A DNA stretch of 64,000 bases from Brachyspira sp949287565 (GTDB taxonomy: Bacteria; Spirochaetota; Brachyspiria; Brachyspirales; Brachyspiraceae), in assembly GCF_036997615.1 (NCBI RefSeq), contig NZ_JAWLQA010000007.1; one strand, given 5' to 3'. The position numbers and the translations under genes are program-made. The notes beneath the pieces are model-generated. The model was not told the DNA's origin. It saw only the letters and a list, made by a program, of their open reading frames with translations, and did no database searches. Positions 1-8,024 of the stretch are shown in pieces; position 1 is the first letter of the stretch, and every line of letters begins with the position of its first letter.

Positions 1-916
1 CTACTAAATCTCTTACTAAATCCTCAAATTTTGCTCTTGATAAAGATACATTCAAGTGTTTAGGGCCTGATGCATCTGCTGTCAAGTATGGCAAGTTAAT
101 ATCAGTTTGTAATGAACTTGAAACTTCTTTCTTAGCTTTTTCAGCAGCTTCTTTTAATCTCTGTAAAGCCATTTTATCATTATTCAAGTCAACGCCTGTA
201 TCTTTCTTAAACTCATCAATTAACCAATCGATAATAGCTTGGTCAAAGTCATCACCGCCCAAGTGAGTATCACCGTTTGTACTTTTTACTTCAAATACAC
301 CATCAGCTAATTCAAGTATAGATATATCGAAAGTACCGCCGCCCAAGTCATAAACTGCGATTTTTTCATCTTTCTTTTTCTCCATACCATAAGCTAAAGC
401 TGCAGCAGTAGGTTCGTTTATTATTCTTAATACATTAAGTCCAGCAATACGGCCAGCATCTTTAGTAGATTGTCTTTGGCTGTCATTGAAGTATGCAGGT
501 ACTGTAATGATTGCATCTGTTACAGTTTCACCTAAATATTCTTCTGCTGTTTGTTTCATCTTTTGAAGTATTCTTGCACTTATTTCTTGCGGAGTGAAGT
601 TTCCTTCTAAAGTTTTAATTTTTACTTTTCCGCCATCTTCTATAACAGTATAAGGCATTCTTGAACGCTCTTCTGTTACTTCAGCATAAGTGTTACCCAT
701 AAATCTTTTAATAGAGAAGATTGTATTTTCTGGGTTAGTTACCATTTGGTTTTTAGCAGGCTGTCCTACTAATACTTCGCCTTTATTTGTAAATGCTACT
801 ACAGAAGGAGTTGTTCTGTTTCCTTCAGCATTTGTTATTACTACAGGTTTACCGCCTTCCATTACTGATACACATGAATTTGTTGTTCCTAAATCTATTC
901 CAATTATTTTACTCAT
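1..916 (-). CDS. dnaK: Chaperone DnaK (Hsp70), N-terminal part
   Basis: ATP-dependent Hsp70 chaperone that folds and protects proteins in the cytoplasm with DnaJ and GrpE. The start ATG is the complement of 914-916 and reads MSKIIGIDLGTTNSC, the phosphate-1 loop of the Hsp70 ATPase. Further on are the GNRTTPSVVAF, NEPTAAALAYG and DLGGGTFD motifs and GGDDFD, all in canonical order. Only about 305 of the usual 610-640 residues are present because the gene runs off the left end; the substrate-binding domain is outside. It is the last visible gene of a grpE - small ORF - dnaK group. No CIRCE element (TTAGCACTC-N9-GAGTGCTAA) was seen upstream of grpE or dnaK, so HrcA control is not supported here. 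Confidence 0.97.
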   Translation of the reverse strand, partial: MSKIIGIDLGTTNSCVSVMEGGKPVVITNAEGNRTTPSVVAFTNKGEVLVGQPAKNQMVTNPENTIFSIKRFMGNTYAEVTEERSRMPYTVIEDGGKVKIKTLEGNFTPQEISARILQKMKQTAEEYLGETVTDAIITVPAYFNDSQRQSTKDAGRIAGLNVLRIINEPTAAALAYGMEKKKDEKIAVYDLGGGTFDISILELADGVFEVKSTNGDTHLGGDDFDQAIIDWLIDEFKKDTGVDLNNDKMALQRLKEAAEKAKKEVSSSLQTDINLPYLTADASGPKHLNVSLSRAKFEDLVRDLV

Positions 917-1008
917 AATAAATTTCTCCTTTTATTCAATATTACTAAATCTTTTAATATTAAAATTAATATTTAATGTATTTTAAATTGTTTATATATT
1001 ATTTGTTA

Positions 1009-1218
1009 TTAGTCCTTCGTCAGAACACTAACAACATATTCAGTATGACCATTACCTAAATGTGAAGTAGTAAGGTCAACATTGATTACTTCTTTGTCTT
1101 TAATATGATTGTTTATAGCATCACTTAAATCCTGAAGAACTCTGTTTATATGCTGTATGTTTTCTTTTTTGTCTGCTTTCGGCTCGTAATAAGCTCTAAA
1201 AAGTTGAATATGTGCCAT
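1009..1218 (-). CDS. Small conserved-looking protein between grpE and dnaK
   Basis: A 69-residue protein of unknown function, starting MAHIQLFRAYYEP and ending VVSVLTKD. It has no signal peptide or membrane segment. The middle is predicted helical (HINRVLQDLSDAINNHI) and the end is strand-like, so a small alpha/beta fold is plausible. It starts 21 bp after the grpE stop and ends 92 bp before dnaK, in the same direction, so it is probably co-transcribed with the heat-shock genes. A purine-rich ribosome binding site (AGGAGA) precedes the ATG. I do not recognise the family. The position suggests a role linked to protein quality control, but that is inference from context only. Confidence 0.75.
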   Translation of the reverse strand: MAHIQLFRAYYEPKADKKENIQHINRVLQDLSDAINNHIKDKEVINVDLTTSHLGNGHTEYVVSVLTKD

Positions 1219-1239
1219 AAAATCTCCTAATTAATTTAT

Positions 1240-1845
1240 TTATTCTTTAGCAGCAGCCGGCTTTCCAACTACTACTTTAGCTGTTCTCAAAAGTTCATCA
1301 TTCAATTTATAACCTTTAGCATAAACCTCAACAACCTTTTCCTTATCTATATCAGGAACTTCAATCATAGTTAATGCTTCATGTACATTAGGATCAAATT
1401 CCTCACCTAAAGACTCTATTTCAGTAACTCCATTATCATGCATAAAGTCTATAAATTGCTTATGTATTAATTCTATTCCTTTATAATACTCACTGCCTTG
1501 AACATTTGTGTCTTTCTCACCTGCTTTCAATGCTCTTTCAAAATTATCCATAAAAGTCAAAAGAGATAATAATAAGCCTTTATTTGCTCTTTTTATGCTG
1601 TCAGTTTTTTCTTTAGCAGTTCTTTTTCTTATATTTTCTGCCTCTGCCATAGCATACATATATTTATTTTTCATATCAGCAGATTCATTTTCTAATTCTT
1701 CTATTCTTTTTTTCAAAGCAGTTATTTCATCTTCATCATTATTATTTTCAGCATTCTCTTCTGATTGATCATCATTTTCAACAGCCTCTGCTTCTGTGTT
1801 TTCTTCCTCTTTCTCTTCACTATTTTCTTTTATTTCTTCTTCCAT
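1240..1845 (-). CDS. grpE: Nucleotide exchange factor GrpE
   Basis: GrpE dimer releases ADP from DnaK and acts as a thermosensor in the Hsp70 cycle. The 201 residues begin with a strongly acidic, low-complexity tail (residues 1-45, rich in Glu, Asn and Asp). Next comes the long coiled-coil helix (ITALKKRIEELENESADMKNK), the KYMYAMAEAENIRKRT segment typical of the family, and a C-terminal beta domain with FDPNVHEALTMIEV and the VVEVYAKGYKLNDELLRTAKVVVG signature. Length is normal. It is the first gene of the visible chaperone group and precedes dnaK, the usual order, but with an unrelated small gene between them. ATG preceded by AAGGAG. Confidence 0.97.
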   Translation of the reverse strand: MEEEIKENSEEKEEENTEAEAVENDDQSEENAENNNDEDEITALKKRIEELENESADMKNKYMYAMAEAENIRKRTAKEKTDSIKRANKGLLLSLLTFMDNFERALKAGEKDTNVQGSEYYKGIELIHKQFIDFMHDNGVTEIESLGEEFDPNVHEALTMIEVPDIDKEKVVEVYAKGYKLNDELLRTAKVVVGKPAAAKE

Positions 1846-2413
1846 TTATTCTCCTTTTAATTAACTGTTATTTTATGACTTTTAATGTTCTCAACTTTAC
1901 ACTACTAATATATGCAATAAATGTGCCAATAATAAAAGTCTTCTATATTATTTTCTAATTATTTCCTAAATGTAAAAAATTAAAATAATATATTTAATTA
2001 AAAATAACAAGTCAATACACTACATATTAAACATATTAATAGTAAAAAACCGCTAATAATACAGTAATATATTATGATATACTATTTAGTATAATACAAA
2101 AACATACTAAAATATATATGTAATTTTTAATTATATGCAAATATACAAATATATAATATCAAATGTATCATTTTTACACACAGAAAATATTCAATTATGT
2201 ATTATTTTTATACATATCAATATAATAAAAGTATTATGATGATAATTTTGAACAGTTAAAAAAGAATTTAGGTTAAAAAAGTATCACCCTGGATAAAAGA
2301 CATCAGGGTGATAAGGAGGTTTATGAAAAATTGTATTAATTTAACAATACTATTAAATTATATATAAAATCGTATAAAAGTCAATCGTTTTTTTATATAT
2401 TATTTGAATAATT
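1846..2413. other. AT-rich gap between dnaA 3' end and grpE
   Basis: About 570 bp with no credible gene. It should hold the grpE promoter, but no clear TTGACA/TATAAT pair stood out. It contains the dnaA terminator hairpin near 2282-2313, a short perfect palindrome ATACTATTTAGTAT near 2081, and many AT-only runs. No sequence matching the DnaA box TTATNCACA was found; the nearest is TTTTTACACA near 2171. I see no firm evidence for a replication origin here. Confidence 0.5.
2282..2313 (-). terminator. Rho-independent terminator of dnaA
   Basis: Perfect 10-bp inverted repeat TATCACCCTG / CAGGGTGATA with a 12-nt loop. Read on the minus strand the stem is followed by ACTTTTTTAAC, which is the usual U-tract. 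It lies about 100 bp past the dnaA stop codon and separates dnaA from the grpE group. Confidence 0.8.
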
Positions 2414-3805
2414 TTATGATATTCCGGCTATTATGTCATTAATTTCAGAGTATAAATGAGAACCTGTTTTTAATTCATCTTTAACTTTATCTCTGGCATG
2501 TATTACAGAAGCATGATCTCTGTTAAAATCAAGTCCTATTTCTGTAACCGATTTCTTAGAATATTCGCATGCTAAATATATGGCAACATGCCTAGCTTTA
2601 GATATAAATTTTGTTCTATCTTTGCTTTCAAAAGATGATATTTCTACACCATAATAATCTGCCACTATCTTTTTTATCTCTTTTATAGTAGCATTCTTCA
2701 ATTTAGGCTTATTTGTGAAATAATCTTTAAATATATCAAGTTTTTCGCATTGCTCTATATCAGGAGTTATTTTCATTAAATCCCTAACCGATAAATATGC
2801 CCTTATTGCACCTTCAATCTTTCTAACATCTGTTGTAATGTTTTCAGCCATATATTTCATAACTTCTTCATCTATACTTGTATGCAAATCGAATAGTTTT
2901 CTTTCTATTATGGCTAGTCTAGTTTCATATTGAGGTGGCTCTATCGAAAGAATAAGGCTCTTTTCAAATCTATTTTTTAATCTTGCTTCTATATTTCTTA
3001 ACTCTTTAGGTGGCTTATCACTTACGAATACCATCTGTTTTGAAGCATTATCCAAAGCCTGAAATATTTCAAATAACTCTTTAGATGTTTCCTGAGCACT
3101 TTCAAGAAGCTGTAAATCATCTAATAAAAGCATATCCAAAGACTTATATCTTTTCTTGAAAATTTCTGGTTTTTTATTCTGAAGTCCTGATACATATTCA
3201 TCTCTGAAACCGCTTCCGTCTATATAAAGAACTTTAGCATTAGGATTGCTTTGCATATAACTATTGCCTATAGCCTGAAGTAAATGTGTCTTTCCTATAC
3301 CTACACTTCCATATATATAAAGAGGGTTATATTCTTTACCGGGATTAGATGATACATATTTAGCTGCTTCAAATACATATCTGTTATTATTTCCCTGTAT
3401 AAAATTATCAAATCTAAATTGCTCATTTAAATTACTTTTACCATAAGCATTTTCTTTTTTAGAAACATCTAATACATTTTTATTAGAAGTATTTTCAATA
3501 TTATTAGAATTATTAACTGGTTCCTCAATTTCTTCTACATGTAAATATTTATCAACAAGTTCAGCATCTACTTTGACATCTAAATCTATATTATGCCCTA
3601 ACTTATCTTCAAAAAAATCTTTTATTCTTCCTAAAAAATCTTTTTTTATATGTGCTGCTGTAAAATCTCCTGAACATACTATATCTGCTTTATTTTCATC
3701 ATCGGCTACAATAACACTGCCTTTAAGCAGAGCAACACCTGCAAACTCATCATCTTCACTTATAATATCTAAAAATTCATTCCAATATTTGTTTATCTCT
3801 TCCAT
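2414..3805 (-). CDS. dnaA: Chromosomal replication initiator DnaA
   Basis: Initiator ATPase that binds and melts the replication origin. 463 residues. Domain I (about 1-85) and an Asn/Ser-rich linker precede the AAA+ core: Walker A GSVGIGKTHLL, Walker B DMLLLDDLQ, and the arginine-containing RLKNRFEKSL box. The C-terminal helix-turn-helix has KARHVAIYLACEYSKKSVTEIG. The DnaA signature reads FNRDHASVIHA (residues 427-437), one residue shorter than the usual FGGRDHSTVIHA, with Ala where the base-contacting Thr/Ser normally sits. The usual dnaN and recF neighbours are absent; the gene stands beside grpE and a DUF1232 gene. Terminated by the hairpin at 2282-2313. Confidence 0.96.
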   Translation of the reverse strand: MEEINKYWNEFLDIISEDDEFAGVALLKGSVIVADDENKADIVCSGDFTAAHIKKDFLGRIKDFFEDKLGHNIDLDVKVDAELVDKYLHVEEIEEPVNNSNNIENTSNKNVLDVSKKENAYGKSNLNEQFRFDNFIQGNNNRYVFEAAKYVSSNPGKEYNPLYIYGSVGIGKTHLLQAIGNSYMQSNPNAKVLYIDGSGFRDEYVSGLQNKKPEIFKKRYKSLDMLLLDDLQLLESAQETSKELFEIFQALDNASKQMVFVSDKPPKELRNIEARLKNRFEKSLILSIEPPQYETRLAIIERKLFDLHTSIDEEVMKYMAENITTDVRKIEGAIRAYLSVRDLMKITPDIEQCEKLDIFKDYFTNKPKLKNATIKEIKKIVADYYGVEISSFESKDRTKFISKARHVAIYLACEYSKKSVTEIGLDFNRDHASVIHARDKVKDELKTGSHLYSEINDIIAGIS

Positions 3806-3892
3806 CTTTCTATCTTTAAAAAATATTCTAACTATCTTATAATCGGAATTTATAATTTTTAGTTAACATAGAAAATTACAGGTATATAATTA

Positions 3893-4267
3893 CTAATTAG
3901 ATGAAACTTTAAAAACTAATACTATAAGAAGAATTAATATAAGTATTAAAATAATACTAAATATAAATGCAGCCCATTTTATATATTTAACTATCTTATA
4001 TATAGATGTATCTTTATCTAAAACAGTATTTTGAATGCCATGCAAAGCGGATACTATTAAAAACATAGCATCTTCACCCCAACCAGCAACAGGTATAACA
4101 TCTGGAATAAAATCAACAGGGGAAACTGTATATATCAAAGCGAGTATAAATGGAATCCAAGAAAGTATAGAATTTAAAGATTTATTTTTATCAGACTCAT
4201 TATTATTTACTATTTCCGGATCAAATACCTTTTCTTCATTATTATTATTATTTTCATTATTAGACAT
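3893..4267 (-). CDS. DUF1232 (YkvA-like) membrane protein
   Basis: 124 residues. A hydrophilic Asn/Glu-rich N-terminus (residues 1-35) is followed by the DUF1232 core with the hallmark SPVDFIPDVIPVAGWGEDA, then a C-terminal hydrophobic helix (about residues 94-119) that should anchor it in the inner membrane. DUF1232 proteins are widespread small membrane proteins of unknown biochemical role. It lies upstream of dnaA in the same direction with an 87-bp gap; co-transcription is possible but unproven. ATG preceded by AGGAGA. Confidence 0.85.
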   Translation of the reverse strand: MSNNENNNNNEEKVFDPEIVNNNESDKNKSLNSILSWIPFILALIYTVSPVDFIPDVIPVAGWGEDAMFLIVSALHGIQNTVLDKDTSIYKIVKYIKWAAFIFSIILILILILLIVLVFKVSSN

Positions 4268-4305
4268 ATGTTCTCCTAAAACATTTTACTATTGACTTGT
4301 TAATA

Positions 4306-4623
4306 TTATAAAGCAGGAGAATGATATCCTTTATAATTGCCATTAGGATGACGCATACATTTTGCTGAAGTTAATTGTTTTATAGTTTTATATTGATTAC
4401 CGCAGTATTTACATGTATATTCATCTTTTTCAGTGCCTTCATAAAGTTTATGCTTACCTTTATAATTTCCTTCAGGATAACGCATACAATTTTGAGAAGT
4501 TAATAATTTCACAGAACTAAATTTATTGCCGCAGTATTCACAATAAAAATTTTCCTGAGCTTTAGGTCTTAAGCTTGCAGTGAAACAAAAGAATATTAAA
4601 GTTATTATATATAATGTTCTCAT
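4306..4623 (-). CDS. Small secreted protein with two tandem Cys/His zinc-finger-like repeats
   Basis: 105 residues. Residues 1-22 form a signal peptide (MRTLYIITLIFFCFTASLRP), followed by two copies of a unit of about 35-39 residues: CEYCGNKF...LTSQNCMRYPEGNYKGKH and CKYCGNQY...LTSAKCMRHPNGNYKGYH. Each unit offers CxxC plus a later Cys and His, a C2HC-type metal site. The repeats are very similar, so one likely arose by duplication. The start overlaps the stop of the upstream gene by 4 bp, so the two are translationally coupled. Function unknown; a zinc-binding envelope protein is my inference. Confidence 0.7.
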   Translation of the reverse strand: MRTLYIITLIFFCFTASLRPKAQENFYCEYCGNKFSSVKLLTSQNCMRYPEGNYKGKHKLYEGTEKDEYTCKYCGNQYKTIKQLTSAKCMRHPNGNYKGYHSPAL

Positions 4624-4910
4624 TTTTTATCACCTGAAATTAAATCTTTATATTTAGAGTCTTTAAATTCTATATAAGGTTTGGAACTAAGCATATGAAT
4701 TGCTGTTATAAGAGAATAGCTAACCCAAGCCTTTTTTTCTGTGGGTTTAGATGATGAAGATTCATTTTTTTTAAGAAGCTCATTTAAAGATTCTGCTATA
4801 TCATCAATATGCTCTTCAAAAAAATCCTCGCATTCATCGCATGTATCCATAGTAGCCTGCCCTTGTATTTCCTCTACATTTTTTCCGCACCAAACACATT
4901 TTACAGACAT
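4620..4910 (-). CDS. Small zinc-ribbon-like protein
   Basis: 96 residues, no signal peptide. The N-terminus has two CxxC pairs (CVWC at residues 5-8 and CDEC at 24-27), the spacing of a treble-clef or zinc-ribbon site. A charged helix (residues 27-47), a Ser/Lys linker and a C-terminal part with no recognisable motif follow. The stop overlaps the next gene's start by 4 bp; that gene encodes a second Cys-rich protein. I do not recognise the family. The pairing of a cytoplasmic and an exported zinc-site protein in one coupled operon is notable. Confidence 0.65.
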   Translation of the reverse strand: MSVKCVWCGKNVEEIQGQATMDTCDECEDFFEEHIDDIAESLNELLKKNESSSSKPTEKKAWVSYSLITAIHMLSSKPYIEFKDSKYKDLISGDKK

Positions 4911-5034
4911 TTATACACCTCTTATAATTTATTTTTCGCCGTATATTATACAGATAATATTTAATTTGTAAAGATTGTAAGTATATAATTTTATATATTT
5001 TTATGTGAATTTATAGAAATTAATAAACATAATT

Positions 5035-5562
5035 CTAGAGTTTCAAAGGATTTTTTGAACTGCAAATTAAATTGTTTTCATCTGATGATTCTCTTTTATC
5101 ATTATTAGGCACAGTTCTTACATATTTAACTAAATTAACTGCATTATTTATTTTTGATTTTTCTTTAGACTTTCTATATAAAATATTTGCCAATTCCCTT
5201 TCTTTGCTGTCGCTTCCTTTAGGTATTTTATTTTTTTCTTTACTTACTATATAGGCATATAATGTTTTAACATCATTAATTAAAAAAGATAAATCTTTAT
5301 CATTAAATATATAATTAATTGATGATATTATTTGCTTATAAGCTTCATAAATTTTCTTCCCCTTAAGTTCTATAAAGCAAGTTTTATCTTGTTTTCTATA
5401 TGCTAAATAATCACACTTTTGTATATTATCAGGAAGTATACCTTTATCAACTTTAATAATATCAATATCATCTAAAGCGTATATAAAAACTTTAGTTTGA
5501 GAATCAGATAAAGTTATAGTTTCATCTTTTTTTAATTGTTTTATAAAATTATTATTAATCAT
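5035..5562 (-). CDS. Putative PD-(D/E)XK nuclease, partner of AAA ATPase
   Basis: 175 residues. The segment CDYLAYRKQDKTCFIELKGKK places Asp51 thirteen residues before Glu65-Leu-Lys67, in a strand-turn-strand context, matching the catalytic core of PD-(D/E)XK nucleases. A long helix follows (IYEAYKQIISSINYI), also typical. The C-terminal third is Lys/Ser/Asn-rich and probably disordered. The start overlaps the stop of the AAA ATPase gene by 4 bp (ATGA), so the two are translationally coupled. The family name is unknown to me; the nuclease call rests on the motif and on the partner. A role in phage or plasmid defence is inferred. Confidence 0.55.
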   Translation of the reverse strand: MINNNFIKQLKKDETITLSDSQTKVFIYALDDIDIIKVDKGILPDNIQKCDYLAYRKQDKTCFIELKGKKIYEAYKQIISSINYIFNDKDLSFLINDVKTLYAYIVSKEKNKIPKGSDSKERELANILYRKSKEKSKINNAVNLVKYVRTVPNNDKRESSDENNLICSSKNPLKL

Positions 5563-6860
5563 AAATTTTCTTCTATATCAATTAATTTAGTATAAGTTTC
5601 ATTTATATAATCAGAAATTTCATCTATTAATTCAGTCATGATTTCTCCGCTGTTTTCATTTATCAAATTTGAATATGATGTTTTATAATCTTTAAGATAT
5701 AGTTTAAATGCATTTATTTTATCAGTATCAATAATACCATATTTACCGAATAATTTATCAATCTTTTTATTAACATCATCATTATTTTTTTCTTTTCTTA
5801 TTTTGCCGGCATATAATAAATTATTAGTACTCGTTAATATATAAGGACTATGAGTTGTTATAAAAACTGTACTTCCTGTGATATTCATAAAATTTACTAT
5901 AAAATCTACAATTTCTTTCTGCATTTTAGGATATAAATGTGCTTCAGGTTCTTCTATAATGACAAAAGCCTTTTCATTTCTTATGATAAGATAATATAAA
6001 ATATTTAAAAGCCATAGTATTTCCTGATGTCCTGAAGATATATAATTAACAGGTATTTTCTCTTTTTTTTCAGAATTCAATAATATATATTCAATTCCAT
6101 TATCAGAAAAATATTCACCTTTCATAAGATTAATAATTTTTTTAGATAATTGTATTATATCATGCCTCATTTTTTTATTTTCTATTTTATTATTAAGTCC
6201 TTTTATTCCATCACTAAATATATACTGTATATTTTCTATAAATTGTATAAATTTCAAATTAACTAAATCAATAGCTTCGTAATTAAGTTTAGTTTTCTGA
6301 TTATTAATAAAAGATAATGAGCTTCTTGCAGCAGGTATATAATAAGTTTTATATTCATCATCAAATATATTTTCATTTAATAAACCAGATATAATTGTTG
6401 TAAGAAAATTAAAATCTAGCATATCCTTTTTCATATACATAATCTTTTTTATTCTAGTATAAAAAAGATATATCATATCTAATATATTTTTACTATAAGA
6501 TATAATCAATTTTTTATCTTCATCATATTCTATTTTCATGTCAATAGATTCTTTGTATTTATAAAAAATAAATAAATCGGTATATTCTAAATCTCCAAAT
6601 ATTTTTATAAACAAATCTTTTGCTTTAATATCTAATTTTGTTATTAACCGTTCTTTTGATGATATATTATTCTCTTTGTCATTTAATAATAGAGAAACAA
6701 TAAAAGAGGTAACATCGTCTTTTAAAGTTCTGAAAAAATATATACATTTACAAATCGTACTTTTTCCTACTGCCTGCTCTCCAATAATCAAATTAAAATC
6801 TTTTATATCCATTTCAAAATCTGTTATTGGGCCTAAATTTTTAATGATTAATTTTGACAT
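5559..6860 (-). CDS. AAA family ATPase (AAA_15/AAA_21, OLD/ABC-type)
   Basis: 433 residues. Walker A GEQAVGKST at residues 27-35, the YIPAARS motif near 174, an ABC-like signature SSGHQE at 275-280, Walker B VIIEEPEAHLYP at 300-311 and the switch histidine in TTHSPYIL at about 337. This is the layout of RecF/OLD-type ATPases, which are common sensors in anti-phage systems (for example in PARIS, Septu, Gabija and retron effectors). No Toprim domain is fused, so it is not a full OLD protein. It is translated together with the putative nuclease downstream. Other neighbours are ordinary metabolic genes, so the pair stands alone as a two-gene cassette. Confidence 0.8.
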   Translation of the reverse strand: MSKLIIKNLGPITDFEMDIKDFNLIIGEQAVGKSTICKCIYFFRTLKDDVTSFIVSLLLNDKENNISSKERLITKLDIKAKDLFIKIFGDLEYTDLFIFYKYKESIDMKIEYDEDKKLIISYSKNILDMIYLFYTRIKKIMYMKKDMLDFNFLTTIISGLLNENIFDDEYKTYYIPAARSSLSFINNQKTKLNYEAIDLVNLKFIQFIENIQYIFSDGIKGLNNKIENKKMRHDIIQLSKKIINLMKGEYFSDNGIEYILLNSEKKEKIPVNYISSGHQEILWLLNILYYLIIRNEKAFVIIEEPEAHLYPKMQKEIVDFIVNFMNITGSTVFITTHSPYILTSTNNLLYAGKIRKEKNNDDVNKKIDKLFGKYGIIDTDKINAFKLYLKDYKTSYSNLINENSGEIMTELIDEISDYINETYTKLIDIEENL

Positions 6861-6922
6861 ATTATCCTCAAAAATAAGTGAATTATATAATTATATAAGA
6901 AAAAATAAAAAATATCTATAAA

Positions 6923-7477
6923 TCACAATTCATCATTTATTATTGTCATATGAACATGATCTTCCCATTTTCCATTAATTTTTAAATATTTTTTGGCAAG
7001 TCCCTCATATTCAAAGCCAAGTCTTTTAGCCAATTCCAAAGAAGGTTTATTATGAGGCATTATATTTGCTTCTACCCTATGTAGTTTAAGTTCTTTAAAT
7101 ACTATTATAATAGCTGCTTTAAGTGCTTCTGTCATATAACCTTTATGCTGTTCAAATTCATCTAATTTATAGCCAACTGTAGTTGATAAAAAAACACCTT
7201 TATAAATATTACTGAAATTAATCATTCCTATGATCTTTCTTTTATCTTCTATTTTATATATCCAAAATTTCAGCATTCTTTCTAATTTTATTTCTTCAAT
7301 TTCTCTTTTAATAATATCTTTATGAGTATTAACCTTATAAAATACATCAGGCCTTTTAGGATCAAAATCTTTAAAAAAATCTCTATTTCTCCTATAAAAA
7401 TCAACTATCTCAGAAGCCATATTGACATTCGGCTGAACTAAAAAAAGCCTATTTGTTTTATAAGTTTTTTTAACCAT
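6923..7477 (-). CDS. GNAT acetyltransferase, RimJ/RimL type
   Basis: 184 residues covering the whole GNAT fold. The N-terminus TNRLFLVQPN is the RimJ-like first strand. The central GYKLDEFEQHKGYMTEALKAAI holds the acetyl-CoA pyrophosphate loop, and LHRVEANIMPHNKPSLELAKRLGFEYEG is the classic RimJ/RimL C-terminal motif. Members acetylate ribosomal proteins, amino acids or antibiotics; the substrate cannot be read from sequence. It ends 62 bp upstream of the AAA ATPase start and begins 10 bp after the methyltransferase gene, so it likely belongs to the operon above. Confidence 0.88.
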   Translation of the reverse strand: MVKKTYKTNRLFLVQPNVNMASEIVDFYRRNRDFFKDFDPKRPDVFYKVNTHKDIIKREIEEIKLERMLKFWIYKIEDKRKIIGMINFSNIYKGVFLSTTVGYKLDEFEQHKGYMTEALKAAIIIVFKELKLHRVEANIMPHNKPSLELAKRLGFEYEGLAKKYLKINGKWEDHVHMTIINDEL

Positions 7478-7487
7478 ATAAGATAAC

Positions 7488-8024
7488 CTACTTCATTATA
7501 ATTTTAGAATTAACTATATCAAAACCTTCATGTTTTAGTAAATATTCTTTTTTATCAAGTCCGCCTGCATAACCTGTTAACTTTTTATTTACTCCTACAA
7601 CCCTATGACAAGGTATTATAATAGCTATTTTGTTTTTCCCTTCTGCTGTGCCTACTGCTCTTGATATGCTTCCTTTTTTATCTGAAATATTTTTTGCTAT
7701 ATCAGAATAGGTAACAACTTTTCCAAAAGGTATTTTTGAAGTTTCCATCCAGACATTATATTGAAAATCTGTACCATATACAGCTAAAGGAATAGAAAAT
7801 TTTTTTAAACTATTTGAAAAATAATCTTCTAATTCTTTTTTCGCTTGCTTTATTATAGAAGGTTCTTCATTATCTGACGATATTTTAATGTTTTTTAAAT
7901 TAAATTCTAATGATGTAATATATTGAAAAGTTTCATCTGCTGTTAGTATTAAATCACCAATAGGGCTTTTATAAATATAGGCTTTATTAAAATTAGTTTT
8001 TTTTTCAAGCCTAATAATTTTCAC
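7488..8024 (-). CDS. ogt: Methylated-DNA--protein-cysteine S-methyltransferase
   Basis: Suicide repair enzyme that moves methyl groups from O6-methylguanine (and O4-methylthymine) to its own cysteine. 178 residues. The active-site motif is IIPCHRVVG with Cys139; the upstream FGKVVTYSDIAK and RAVGTA segments form the helix-turn-helix and arginine finger, and GYAGGLDKKEYLLKHE is the conserved tail. Length matches Ogt. Its ATG overlaps the stop of the nicotinamidase gene by 4 bp, so the two are coupled. Confidence 0.94.
   Translation of the reverse strand: MKIIRLEKKTNFNKAYIYKSPIGDLILTADETFQYITSLEFNLKNIKISSDNEEPSIIKQAKKELEDYFSNSLKKFSIPLAVYGTDFQYNVWMETSKIPFGKVVTYSDIAKNISDKKGSISRAVGTAEGKNKIAIIIPCHRVVGVNKKLTGYAGGLDKKEYLLKHEGFDIVNSKIIMK

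Noticed and set aside
1508..1768. 86-codon open frame opposite grpE
   Set aside because: It is the antisense of the acidic, low-complexity part of grpE; no ribosome binding site.
1846..2413. Replication origin next to dnaA
   Set aside because: AT-rich, but no DnaA boxes, no dnaN, and I could not compute strand skew. The call would be guesswork.
5035..5562. Toprim (PARIS AriB-like) partner
   Set aside because: No Toprim Glu...DxD pattern; the Asp...ExK arrangement fits PD-(D/E)XK better.
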